Source: JAXLYE01 sp046351595 (lineage in GTDB: Bacteria; Myxococcota_A; Polyangia; Palsa-1104; JAEUJZ01). Taken from it: a DNA stretch of 64,000 bases. Location of the stretch: positions 372,001 through 436,000 of the forward strand of contig JAXLYE010000005.1 in the NCBI GenBank assembly GCA_046351595.1, in the 5' to 3' direction. The notes beneath the pieces are model-generated. The model ran no database searches. It worked only from the letters and a program-made list of their open reading frames with translations, and was not told the DNA's origin. How positions within the stretch are numbered: the first letter of the stretch is position 1; every line of letters starts with the position of its first letter. Of the stretch, positions 15,376-24,500 are shown in pieces. The position numbers and the translations under genes are program-made.

Positions 15376-18183
15376 CTACATCGGCGATAGGCGAGAGGTC
15401 GGAATGGGCTGCTTGCACTGCGACGTGCTGGCCCAAAAGAGCCGGGTCGACGCAGTGCCGGTCGAGTCAAAGTAGTCGAGCGTGATCGTCACCGGCGTGC
15501 CGGCGGTCAGGCTGATGGTGCCGCTGTACTCGGTCGCGTTCTGCACCATCCACTTGTCGATGAGCACCGTGCCGTTCACGGTCAGGCGCACGCCGTCATC
15601 GGCCTGGGTGTAGAACGTGTACTGCTCGGTGTAGCGCGGCGTCACCTTGCCGGTCCAGCGCACCTGGAAGCCGTCGGCGGGGACCGCGGGATCGGGCGAG
15701 CTGCCGCCCCAGTCGAAGTTGACGCTCGGGTCCGTGCGCGTGAGCTTCAGCATGGCCTTGGTGAAGTCGCGCGTCGTGTCGCCGTTCATCGTCTGGTAGT
15801 ACATGGCCTTCAGGCCGCACGTCGTCGGCGTGCAGGCGGCGGCGGCGACGCCGTCGAGCACGTCCTGGTGGCGGCAGTCGCCGTAAGAGCGCAGGCGCCC
15901 GAGCTCGGTGCTGAAGCTGCACGAGCTCACCGCCGCCGGCGAGGCCATGTAGTCCGGGAGGCTGAACGTCATCGCCGCCTGATCCACGCGCGCCCGGTAC
16001 GTCACCGGGTTCAGGATGCCGCTCGCGTCCAGCTCGACGAGCCGCGCCCACAGCTCCTTGCGGAACGCCTTGATGAAGGCGTCCTTGATGCGGTTCCAGA
16101 AGCCGCCGCGGTTGTCGATGTCGCCCTCCTCGCCGACATAGAACGAGCGGCCCACGGCCCAGCCGTAGAACTCCCCGAACTCCAGGTCCTTGTCCTGCGG
16201 GATGAGCAGCCACTTCCCGTCGGTGGCGCGCTGGTACAGGAAGTGGTTGTGGAACTGATCGTCCCAGGTCTGCGCCCAGTTGCGGATGGCGATGTAGTCG
16301 AGCAGCTTCTGGTAGTCGAAGTTCTGCATGAAGAAGGCGCGCACCGCGGTAAAGTCGCCCGAGATGACGGCCGCCGCGCGCAGCGTGTTCAGGGTTTCGA
16401 TCAGCGTGCGGATGTCTTTGCTGTCCTTCCAGCCGTTGTTCATCCGCTGGTACGTGTACGCGTAGCGATCGTCGATCGTCCACATCGGGCAGTCGGGGTT
16501 GGCGACGAGCGTGCGCTCGTCCCCCAGGCCCCAGGGCCCCTCGATGTTGTTCGGGCCGGCGTTGCCGTCCGACTTGTACACATCGCCCACGGGCTCGCCG
16601 GGAGCACCGCGGTAGCGCTTCATCATGTCGCCGTCGATGTGCTCGATGTCGAGCATGTAGTGGTAGTAGCCGCCGTTGACGTGGAAGCGGGCGTAGCGCG
16701 TGGCCTGCACCGGGATGCTGACGGACGGGTCGCCGTAGATGCGCTCGCCGAGGGTGTCGTCGAGTCCGGGGCACGCCTGGTTCAGCTTGTTCAGCACCAT
16801 CTTGCTGCGCTTGTTCTCAAACGGCGCGTAGTCCGGGAAGTTGATCTTCCAGCTGAGCACGCGGTACGGAGAAACCGGGCGATCCGGCAGCGGGCTGATG
16901 GTGGTCTTGGTCGCGTCGAGCGTGATGCCGTTGGTGCGCTGGAAGCGGCTGCCCTGGTAGCGCACGAAGGTGTCGTAGACCTCGCCGTTATAGACGAACA
17001 CCGCCGGCACCGTGGCGTCCCACGACGGCCGGATCATGCAGCGGTTGGCGGCGCTGCCGCCGGGCGCGACGCGGCGGTCGTCGGTCGCGAAGTTGATGTT
17101 GTCGTAAAGCTGCGTCCAGTCCGACTTCTTGATGAACAGGTGGTAGACGTTCGCGGTGGTGTTGATCGGCGGGCTGACGAAGTAGGCCCACCAGCCCAGC
17201 GGATCCGACGGGCGCGGCGACAGCACCTCCTGCCCGCTGCCGCGATCGGCCTGGATGCGGTAGCGCACGATGGAGTTGTCCGGCTGCGGCGGCAGCGTCG
17301 CCTCCCAGGCGCCGTTGTTCTGCGTCAGGTCGAGCGTGACCACCGGCTCGCCGCTGATCTGGACGTTGTCCACGAAGTACTGCAGCTTCGGGCTCGCGAG
17401 CTTGCCGAGTGTCGAGAAGGTCACCGCGATCTTGACGGCGTCCGCGGCGCGGATCAGGGCGTCGCCGCTCGAGCCGGTGACCGTCTTGGTGAGCACGATG
17501 GTCGGCGGCGTGCCGCTCGTGCTGTTGGCGCGGCCCGGGGTGGCGCCGTCGAGCGGCGAGGGCGCCCAGTTGGAGATGTCGCCGGAGGGGACGTCGTAGC
17601 TGATGCGCTCGATCGATCGGCCGCGGTACTGGTGCGGCGCCTGCGTGAGCGGCGTCGGCAACAGCGCCAGCCACTCGTCGTCCGCGCCCATCGCGTCGGC
17701 GCCGATCGGCCACGGGAAGTGGTCGTTGAACTTGACCGTATCGACGGTGGTGCCGGCGGCGTTGACCAGGGTGACGGTGCCGCCGCCGTTGTCGAGCTCT
17801 CCGCCGTAGTCGCCGTGCAGCTCGGCGAGGTTCAGCATGTAGCTTGTGACGCCGGCCAGCGCCGCCTTGTTCTTGGCGATGACCTTGTAGCCGTTCGCGG
17901 GGATGCTGGCGCCCGCCGGGAACGTGAAGCTGAGCATGCCGCCGAGCTTCCAGCCCGACAGGTCGACCGCGGCGTCGCTGCGGTTGTGGATCTCGATGAA
18001 CTCGTGGTTGTCGACCGCCGCGTTCTCCTCGACCGGGTGGTACATGAGCTCCGAGATCAGCACCGGCTCCGGCGCGGTCGGGGTCATTGGGATCGTCCCA
18101 CCTACACCGGTTTCATCGGCGCTGCACGCCAAAAGAGCGAGCGCGATCCCAAGGCCGGAGAGCCAGGCGAGACGACGGTTCAT
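15376..18183 (-). CDS. LTD-CotH-PA14 lipoprotein (CotH-type protein kinase)
   Basis: This 935-residue lipoprotein has lipobox LLAC (Cys-20). Residues about 40-200 form a lamin-tail domain (LISELMYHP, NHEFIEIHNRSDAAVDLSGW). Residues about 335-720 form a CotH domain (SWKINFPDYAPFENKRSKMVL, HYMLDIEHIDGD, LIPQDKDLEFGEFYGW), where the DKD stretch matches the metal-binding motif of CotH kinases. Residues about 830-930 form a PA14-like domain (VRWTGKVTPRYTEQYTFYTQADDG), often carbohydrate-binding. CotH of Bacillus spores phosphorylates secreted proteins. A GAGG site precedes the ATG. CotH proteins commonly sit with VTC and DUF4956 genes, so this one probably belongs to the same module although it is on the opposite strand. 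Confidence 0.9.
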   Translation of the reverse strand: MNRRLAWLSGLGIALALLACSADETGVGGTIPMTPTAPEPVLISELMYHPVEENAAVDNHEFIEIHNRSDAAVDLSGWKLGGMLSFTFPAGASIPANGYKVIAKNKAALAGVTSYMLNLAELHGDYGGELDNGGGTVTLVNAAGTTVDTVKFNDHFPWPIGADAMGADDEWLALLPTPLTQAPHQYRGRSIERISYDVPSGDISNWAPSPLDGATPGRANSTSGTPPTIVLTKTVTGSSGDALIRAADAVKIAVTFSTLGKLASPKLQYFVDNVQISGEPVVTLDLTQNNGAWEATLPPQPDNSIVRYRIQADRGSGQEVLSPRPSDPLGWWAYFVSPPINTTANVYHLFIKKSDWTQLYDNINFATDDRRVAPGGSAANRCMIRPSWDATVPAVFVYNGEVYDTFVRYQGSRFQRTNGITLDATKTTISPLPDRPVSPYRVLSWKINFPDYAPFENKRSKMVLNKLNQACPGLDDTLGERIYGDPSVSIPVQATRYARFHVNGGYYHYMLDIEHIDGDMMKRYRGAPGEPVGDVYKSDGNAGPNNIEGPWGLGDERTLVANPDCPMWTIDDRYAYTYQRMNNGWKDSKDIRTLIETLNTLRAAAVISGDFTAVRAFFMQNFDYQKLLDYIAIRNWAQTWDDQFHNHFLYQRATDGKWLLIPQDKDLEFGEFYGWAVGRSFYVGEEGDIDNRGGFWNRIKDAFIKAFRKELWARLVELDASGILNPVTYRARVDQAAMTFSLPDYMASPAAVSSCSFSTELGRLRSYGDCRHQDVLDGVAAAACTPTTCGLKAMYYQTMNGDTTRDFTKAMLKLTRTDPSVNFDWGGSSPDPAVPADGFQVRWTGKVTPRYTEQYTFYTQADDGVRLTVNGTVLIDKWMVQNATEYSGTISLTAGTPVTITLDYFDSTGTASTRLFWASTSQCKQPIPTSRLSPM

Positions 18184-18571
18184 GGTTAAGCCTCGTGCCA
18201 AAGTGGAGGCCCAGGGGGAGAGCAAAGGCCCCGCCCAGGGTCTAGATCGATAGACGATCAGCTTATCACTCTCGGAGTCTGTTCAGCCCCTGTCAACAGT
18301 CAGGAAGCCAAGTTCCCAATTGCAAAAAGGAATCCCTGCCGAGCGCGTGATGGAGTCATTCTACCCGACGAAGAGCGGCAGGAAATCGATCTCGAAGCGG
18401 CGCATTCCCAGACAGCGATCGGGGCACGCACGGGCGCACTGCGGATTCTGCAACAGGTGTACGGAACGGTACAGGTCGCGCTGCACGGGAATGGGAAGTC
18501 GGCGCTCGCTCGTCTCTGTCTGTCGCGGTCCGTGAACCGTTTCCGGCAGGTTCCCTTGTCGCCGCAAGGGG
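18184..18571. other. 388-bp region between CotH gene and truncated exporter gene
   Basis: No gene is supported. The part 18,240-18,370 is less GC-rich and is the likely promoter region of the minus-strand CotH gene. A plus-strand open frame at 18,320-18,535 has an unlikely Arg/Cys/Ser composition. No ATG or GTG in the frame of the following gene exists between the stop TGA at 18,533 and 18,572. Confidence 0.5.
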
Positions 18572-21500
18572 TTGCGCCACGGCGGGGAACGGCGCCCGCC
18601 GCTTGGTGACGGCGCGCCGCTGCTGGTGGAGCAGCGCTTCAGCGCGCTCGGCGGCCGCGGCAGCCAGGCGCGCGTGGTGCTGCTCGAGCCGGGCACGCCC
18701 GGCTTCCTGGGCCTGGAGCTGCGCGCCAGCCCGGCGCTGCGCGGCGGCCGCCTGGTCCTGCGCACGGATCAGGGCGTGCTCGGAACCGTCGAGGTGTCGG
18801 GGCACGGCCGCGACGACAAGGCGGTCGGTGAGGTGGTGGGGCCCTCGGTCGTGGTCGTCCTGCCGGTGCCGGCGGCGACGCGCCTGCTCGACATCGTGCG
18901 CGAGGACAGCGGCGCGCCGCTCCTGGTCGCGGCGCGGCTGCGGCGCTCGCTCGCCGGGCTGCGCCACGTCGAGCCGCGGCTGGCCGAGCGCGATCGGGAT
19001 GCCGACAAGCTGGAGCAGCTGCGCCAGGCGACGCGGGCGCTGCGCGCGGCGCGGGATCAGGACGCGCGGGCGCGGGCGCGCCTACACCGCGCCGACACCC
19101 TGCTCGGGCTGGATGCGCCGATGCTGGCGCGCAACGATCTGGATCACGCCATGCCCTCGCTCGCGGACGACGAGTCGCTTGCGCAGGCGCGGGCTCTGAT
19201 GGCCTCGACGCTGACGCCGCCGCTGCTGCCGCGGCCCGCGCAGGGGCCGGCGGCGGTCCTGCTCGCGGCCGGCGCCGGCCTGACCGGGGCGCAGGCCGAG
19301 GTCGCGTGTGCGAGCGCCGCGCTCGTGCGCTTCGCCGGTGATGCGCTGGCCGGTCGCAGCGCCGCCGCGAGCTGCGCGGGCGCGCTCGGTCAGTACGTGG
19401 CCGCGCGCCTGGAAGAGCAGGGCGGCACTCCCGATCGCGCGGCGCAGCACTACTCGGCCGCGTACCTCCAGTCCCTCGACGCGGGTCAGCCGCGGCCGGC
19501 GCTGGCGCGCGAGGGCGCGCTGCGCTTCGCCGAGCGCGGGGCGGGTCCAGGCAGCCAGCACGGCCTGGCGCTGGCCGCGGCGTCGGCGCAGGACAACGAC
19601 CTTCTGGCCGGTCGCGCCATGGCGCGCCTGCAGGGCCTGTCGCACCTGTCGCTGGTGCGCGGCGTGGACGCCGGCATCGACGCGCGCATCAAGGAGAAGG
19701 AGCCGACCGTGGTGCCGCTGTCGCTGCGCGCCGCGCTGATGGACGTGCCGTGGCCGGCCGGCCAGTTCATGGAGCTGCGCGCCGGCAAGAGCGCCGAGAC
19801 CACGCTGCAGGTCAGCCGCCCGGTCAAGGTCCGGATGGAGGCGCTGTGCGACGACGGCGGCGAGGTGCCGTCGATCGGCTCGCCGTGCACCGTGCGCATC
19901 GAGGCCGACGGCGCCCCGGCCGGCGACGGCGCGCGGGTGCTGCGCGCGGGCGAGCGCGGGCGCCTGGGCGAGGTCCCCTTCGGCTCCGGCCCGCACCGCA
20001 TCAAGGTGACGCTCGAGCGCCGCGATCCGGCGGCGCGCGCCTTCGTGCACCTGTCGACCAGCCGCCCGCTCGCCGGCGACTCCGGGCGCGCCGAGGGCGA
20101 GGGCTACTACTCGATGGCGATCGCGGGCCCGCCGGTGCTGCGCTTCACCGCCACCGCCGACGAGCCGGTGAAGCTGCGCGCCCAGGGCTCGACGGTTCTG
20201 CGCATTGATACGCTGGCGGCCGCGGGCAGCGGCGCGCGCGCGCTCGCGGTGGAGCTCTCGCTCGCGGGCCAGGCCGCGGTGCGCCGCGTCTACCCGGTGT
20301 GCACGCAGACGCCGGGATCGCCGCTCGGACCTCCACCCGGATCACAGATCGATCCGTCGCTCGAGCTGAAGCTTTTGCCCGACGCCGCGGCGTACGACTG
20401 CCGCTCGCTGCTGATGGTGCCGCTGATCCGCGCCGGCACCTACCAGATCACGCTGCGCCCGGTCGGCAGCCGCGCGATGGCGCTGGCCATGTCGGTCTAC
20501 GAGGACGAGCCCGCGGTGCAGCCGTTCGAGGCCGGCGATCAGGCGCTCGCCTCGCAGCTCCCGGACAAGCCGATCACCGAGCCCCAAAGCCCGGTGCTGG
20601 CGACGCTGTCGCGGCCGATGTCCGACGCGGTGCGCGCGATCGGCGCGCTGCAGGTGCAGCAGCTCGGGGTCTTCGGCAGCACCGGCCGCAAGAACCCGCA
20701 GGTCGGCGACACCTACGGCGAGACCTCGATCTTCTACCGCCGCCGCCTCGACAGCGCGCCGGTCTGGTTCCGCGCCGGCACCGCGCTGCGCCTGCGCTCC
20801 GGCAGCCCGTCGTTCGGCGTCGAGGGCCTGGCCTTCGGGCGCATCCCGGTGGTGCAGCTGCGCCTCCTGGCCAACCTCCAGAGCTACACCCAGTCCGTCG
20901 AGGGCAAGCAGGAGTACTCGGTCGCCCTGCACAGCTACGTCGAGCGCAGCTTCGCGCTGATCCCGCACCTGTTCCTGCTGCCGCGCTTCGCGTTCACCGC
21001 GACCTATCAGTCGCTCGCCGCGCGCCCGCCGCTGCCGCGCAGCACCGACGGCTCGGATGCACCGGCCCCGACGCCGATCGACCTGTCGGTCTTCAACGTC
21101 TACGACGCCGCGCACCCGACCGGGATCTACGGCCAGCTCATCGTCTGGGGCGTGCCGTTCATCAACCTGATCACCTACGGGTCGGTGCGCCTGACCAGCA
21201 ACCGCGACGTGCACCAGCTCGACTCGGTCAGCGGCCGCTTCGGCGTCGACCTGGCGCTGCGCACCACCGAGATCGTCGCCGACTACGAGATCGCGCAGTA
21301 CCTGGTCGATGACGCGCGCACCAAGCAGCTGCTCCAGCACCGCCTGTCCGCTGCGCTCAAGCAGACGATCTGGCTGCACCGCAACCACCGCCTGGGCCTC
21401 GTCGGCTCGGGCTACTTCGAGGCGAGCTCGCAGGCCTCGGTGGTGACGGTCGGCGCGTTCTGGGAGGGCAGCCCGGGCCGCGGCCTCGACGACTACTCGA

Positions 21501-21574
21501 CCCCCGAGATCAACCTGCCGCAGCAGCTCAGCCAGGGCCGCAACGCCCTTCGGCCGGAGGAGACACTTCGATGA
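18572..21574 (+). CDS. TPR plus outer-membrane beta-barrel protein, N-terminus apparently missing
   Basis: This 1000-residue frame has a TPR-like helical part (about 120-390), two beta-sandwich-like parts (about 390-640) and a C-terminal 270 residues of alternating short strands with aromatic ends (VQLRLLANLQSYTQ, LITYGSVRLTSN, VDLALRTTEIVADYEIAQY) typical of an outer-membrane beta-barrel. The layout recalls the TPR-barrel exporters BcsC and PgaA. It has no signal peptide, and the only possible early start is a TTG at 18,572 with a badly placed ribosome site. The first plausible residues, LLVEQRF, repeat the end of the 6796-9000 protein. I infer that it is the C-terminal half of an interrupted gene, possibly a pseudogene piece or re-initiated. 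Its stop overlaps the ligase start (ATGA). Confidence 0.7.
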   Translation: MRHGGERRPPLGDGAPLLVEQRFSALGGRGSQARVVLLEPGTPGFLGLELRASPALRGGRLVLRTDQGVLGTVEVSGHGRDDKAVGEVVGPSVVVVLPVPAATRLLDIVREDSGAPLLVAARLRRSLAGLRHVEPRLAERDRDADKLEQLRQATRALRAARDQDARARARLHRADTLLGLDAPMLARNDLDHAMPSLADDESLAQARALMASTLTPPLLPRPAQGPAAVLLAAGAGLTGAQAEVACASAALVRFAGDALAGRSAAASCAGALGQYVAARLEEQGGTPDRAAQHYSAAYLQSLDAGQPRPALAREGALRFAERGAGPGSQHGLALAAASAQDNDLLAGRAMARLQGLSHLSLVRGVDAGIDARIKEKEPTVVPLSLRAALMDVPWPAGQFMELRAGKSAETTLQVSRPVKVRMEALCDDGGEVPSIGSPCTVRIEADGAPAGDGARVLRAGERGRLGEVPFGSGPHRIKVTLERRDPAARAFVHLSTSRPLAGDSGRAEGEGYYSMAIAGPPVLRFTATADEPVKLRAQGSTVLRIDTLAAAGSGARALAVELSLAGQAAVRRVYPVCTQTPGSPLGPPPGSQIDPSLELKLLPDAAAYDCRSLLMVPLIRAGTYQITLRPVGSRAMALAMSVYEDEPAVQPFEAGDQALASQLPDKPITEPQSPVLATLSRPMSDAVRAIGALQVQQLGVFGSTGRKNPQVGDTYGETSIFYRRRLDSAPVWFRAGTALRLRSGSPSFGVEGLAFGRIPVVQLRLLANLQSYTQSVEGKQEYSVALHSYVERSFALIPHLFLLPRFAFTATYQSLAARPPLPRSTDGSDAPAPTPIDLSVFNVYDAAHPTGIYGQLIVWGVPFINLITYGSVRLTSNRDVHQLDSVSGRFGVDLALRTTEIVADYEIAQYLVDDARTKQLLQHRLSAALKQTIWLHRNHRLGLVGSGYFEASSQASVVTVGAFWEGSPGRGLDDYSTPEINLPQQLSQGRNALRPEETLR
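18618..18637 (+). repeat. right copy of 20-bp direct repeat flanking the VTC/CotH block
   Basis: This is the partner of 8942-8961, identical over 20 bases and in the same reading frame, just inside the start of the barrel-protein frame. Immediately outside the 20 bases the two copies differ. Confidence 0.6.
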
Positions 21575-24500
21575 GCCCGTCCACGCAGTTTGCTCCGCTC
21601 CGTACCGAGATCGCGTCCCACCTGCCGCTGCTCGAGCAGCGCGCGCGGCGCCGTGAGCTCGATGCGCTGATCCGCGAAGCGCTGGCGCTGGGCCCGGCCT
21701 CGCCGCTCGGGTTCCTGCAGCTCGCGACGTCGTACGAGCTGCGCTCGAGCGCGCGGCGCGAGCGCTTCGTCTCCTTCCAGACCGCGTATGCGCGCGCCGC
21801 GAGCGCGGCCGAGCGGACCGCGGTGATCGAGGCGGCGCTGCGTGAAGAGGGCGCGCCGCCGCGGGCCTTCCGCGCGGTGCGGCGCGGCTGGCTCGATGTC
21901 GACGCGATGTCCGAGCGCGCGGAGCTCGAGCTGCACGATCTGGAGGTGCGGCGGGCGCTGGCGCTGCGCGCGGCGGTGGCGCTGTGCAACAAGGGCACCG
22001 AGCTCAGTGCGCTGCGTGCGGTGCTGGTCGTGATCCTCGATCTCCTGCTCGGGCAGCCGTCGCCGCTGTGCGCGGTCGCGGGCGCCGAGGCGCTCACCGA
22101 GCTGGGGCCGCGCCTGCCGAGCCGCGCGCTGGTCCTGCGCGCGAGCGATGGCTCGGAGGATCCGGAGCTTTTCGCGCGCTGGCAGCGGCTGTGCGCGAGC
22201 CTGCCCGATGCGACGGGGTCGCGGCCGCGGCGGGTGATGGCGGCGCTTTGCCGGCTGTGCCTGCGCGCCCTGCCGGAGCTGGCTCTGCCGTCGCTGCAGA
22301 CGATCCTCCTGCGCGCCACGGGCGGGGACGACTTCCTGTTGCGCCAGCACGTCGTGGTCCTGCTCGGTGAGCGCGAGGGCGACGCCGCCGCCTTTTCTCT
22401 GCTCGCGCACAAGGCGCAGGCCGGCGACAGCAGCGAGCACGTGCGCCTGGCCCTGCCCGCGGCGCTGCGCAGCACCGGCAGCGAGGCCGCCGTGGCGCAC
22501 CTCGAGCGGCTGGCGGGGGCCGCGGTCGGCGTGCCCGGGGATCCGAGCCCCAAGGTCCGCGCCGCCGCGGCGATCGCGCTGGCGGAGCTTCTGCGCGCGC
22601 GTGCCGCTGCGACCGCGTCCGCGCTCGGCCGCCTGCTCGCGGATCCGGACCCGCTGGTCAGCCGCGTCGCTGCCGAGGAGGTCGAGGATCTGGCGCTGCA
22701 CGGCCGGCTCAGCGAGGCCGAGGCGGCGTCGCTGCGTGAGGTCGCGGCGCAGCGGGTCGCGCGGGCGCCGACGACCGCGGCGGCCGAGCCGGCGCTGCGC
22801 GCGATCGAGGCGCTGGCCGCGGTGACGGAGTGGCCGCTCGCCATCGCCCGCTCGCTGCTCGCGCAGCACCTCGAGACGCTGCCGAACGGCGAGTCGGTGT
22901 GGCTGAAGACCAAGGCGGATCCGGTGACGTTCGGGCGCCTTCTGGCGCAGGTCGCGCGCAACGGCTTCGGCTTCTACGCCGAGCCGGGCGAGGGCGGCTA
23001 CCACGTCGAGCGCGGCGCGCGCTTCGTGCACCGCGCCTGGCGCTTCCTGCACGAGCTGCGCTGGCACACGCCGTATAAAAGGCAGGACGGAATTCACTCG
23101 ATCGGCCGGCAGTTCGACGGGCGCCTGCGCGCGCCGTCCGGGCTCCTCGCCGAGGCGACGAACACGCAGGTCCCGGGCGAGCCGCTGACCTCGCCGAGCG
23201 ACGGTGCCTGGGGCCCGCACGTGCCGCTGGTCGACGACCTGCTCTCGACCTCGGTGCTGCACCCCGAGCCGGTGCTGCTCTTCACCTCGCGCGGGGTCAC
23301 CGAGATCACGCCGCCGAAGTCGCTGCTCTCGCGGCTGCGCGCGCGGCTGCGGCTGAGCGCGCGCTACGCCGCGTTCGCGGAGCTCAGGCTGCGCGCGCTC
23401 GATCCCGCGGATCCCTCCGAGCGCACGCGCTACATCGAGGCGGTGCGCGAGCTCGGCTTCGACGTCGCGCTCAAGCCCTATCCGGCCGAGTCGCTGCCGC
23501 AGGTGGCGCTGGTGCCGGCGGCGCAGGCGCCGTTCGGGCCGCTGCCGCAGCCGTCGGGCGCGGCGGCGCAGGCGCTGCCCGGTGCGCTGGCGCTGCTCGG
23601 CGGCCCGGACTTTCTCAGCGGCTTTGTGCACTACCTGACCTCGCCCGCGGAGAACACGCTCGGTCAGCTCGGGTTCGCGGCGCTGCTCGTCGGCACCGTG
23701 ATGCTCGCGAGCAACCTGAAGCAGCACGAGCAGATCCGCCGTGACCGCGCCTCGATCCCGCTGGTCATCGGCGGCTGGGGCACGCGCGGCAAGTCCGGCA
23801 CCGAGCGCCTCAAGGCGGCGATGCTGCACGCGCTGGACATCGACGTCCTGGTCAAGACCACGGGCTGCGAGGCGATGTTCATCCACGGCGTGCCCGGCCG
23901 CCGGCCGACGGAGATCTTCATCCACCGCTCGTACGACAAGGCGACGATCTGGGAGCAGCGCCAGCTCCTGTCTCTGGCCTCGCAGCTCTCTGTCAGCGTG
24001 TTCCTGTGGGAGTGCATGGCGCTGTCGATCCCGCTGGTGCAGGTGCTGTCGGAAGAGTGGATGCGCGACGATCTGCAGACGCTGACCAACGCCTACCCCG
24101 ATCACGAGGACATCCAGGGTCCGGCCGGGCACGACGTGGCGCGCTCGATCGCGGCGTTCATCCGCAGCGGCGGCACCACCATCACGACCGAGGAGCAGAT
24201 GCTGCCGATCCTGCAGGACGAGGCGCAGAAGAAGGGCGCGCGGCTGATCCCGGTGGCGCCGCGCGATCACCTGCTGCTCGGCGACGACCTCCTGGCGCGC
24301 TTCCCGTACCGCGAGCACCCGCGCAACATCTCGCTGGTGCGGCGGCTGGCGGTCGAGCTCGGGCTGGACGCGGATCTGGCGACCGCGGACATGGCCGATC
24401 ACGTGGTCCCGGATCTCGGCGTGCTCAAGGCCTACCCGACGATGCAGCACCGCGGCCGGCTGATCACGTTCGTCAACGGCATGTCGGCCAACGAGCGCAC

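Noticed and set aside
18320..18535. Small gene upstream of the barrel protein
   Set aside because: No ribosome site, unlikely Arg/Ser/Cys-rich composition and no recognisable features.
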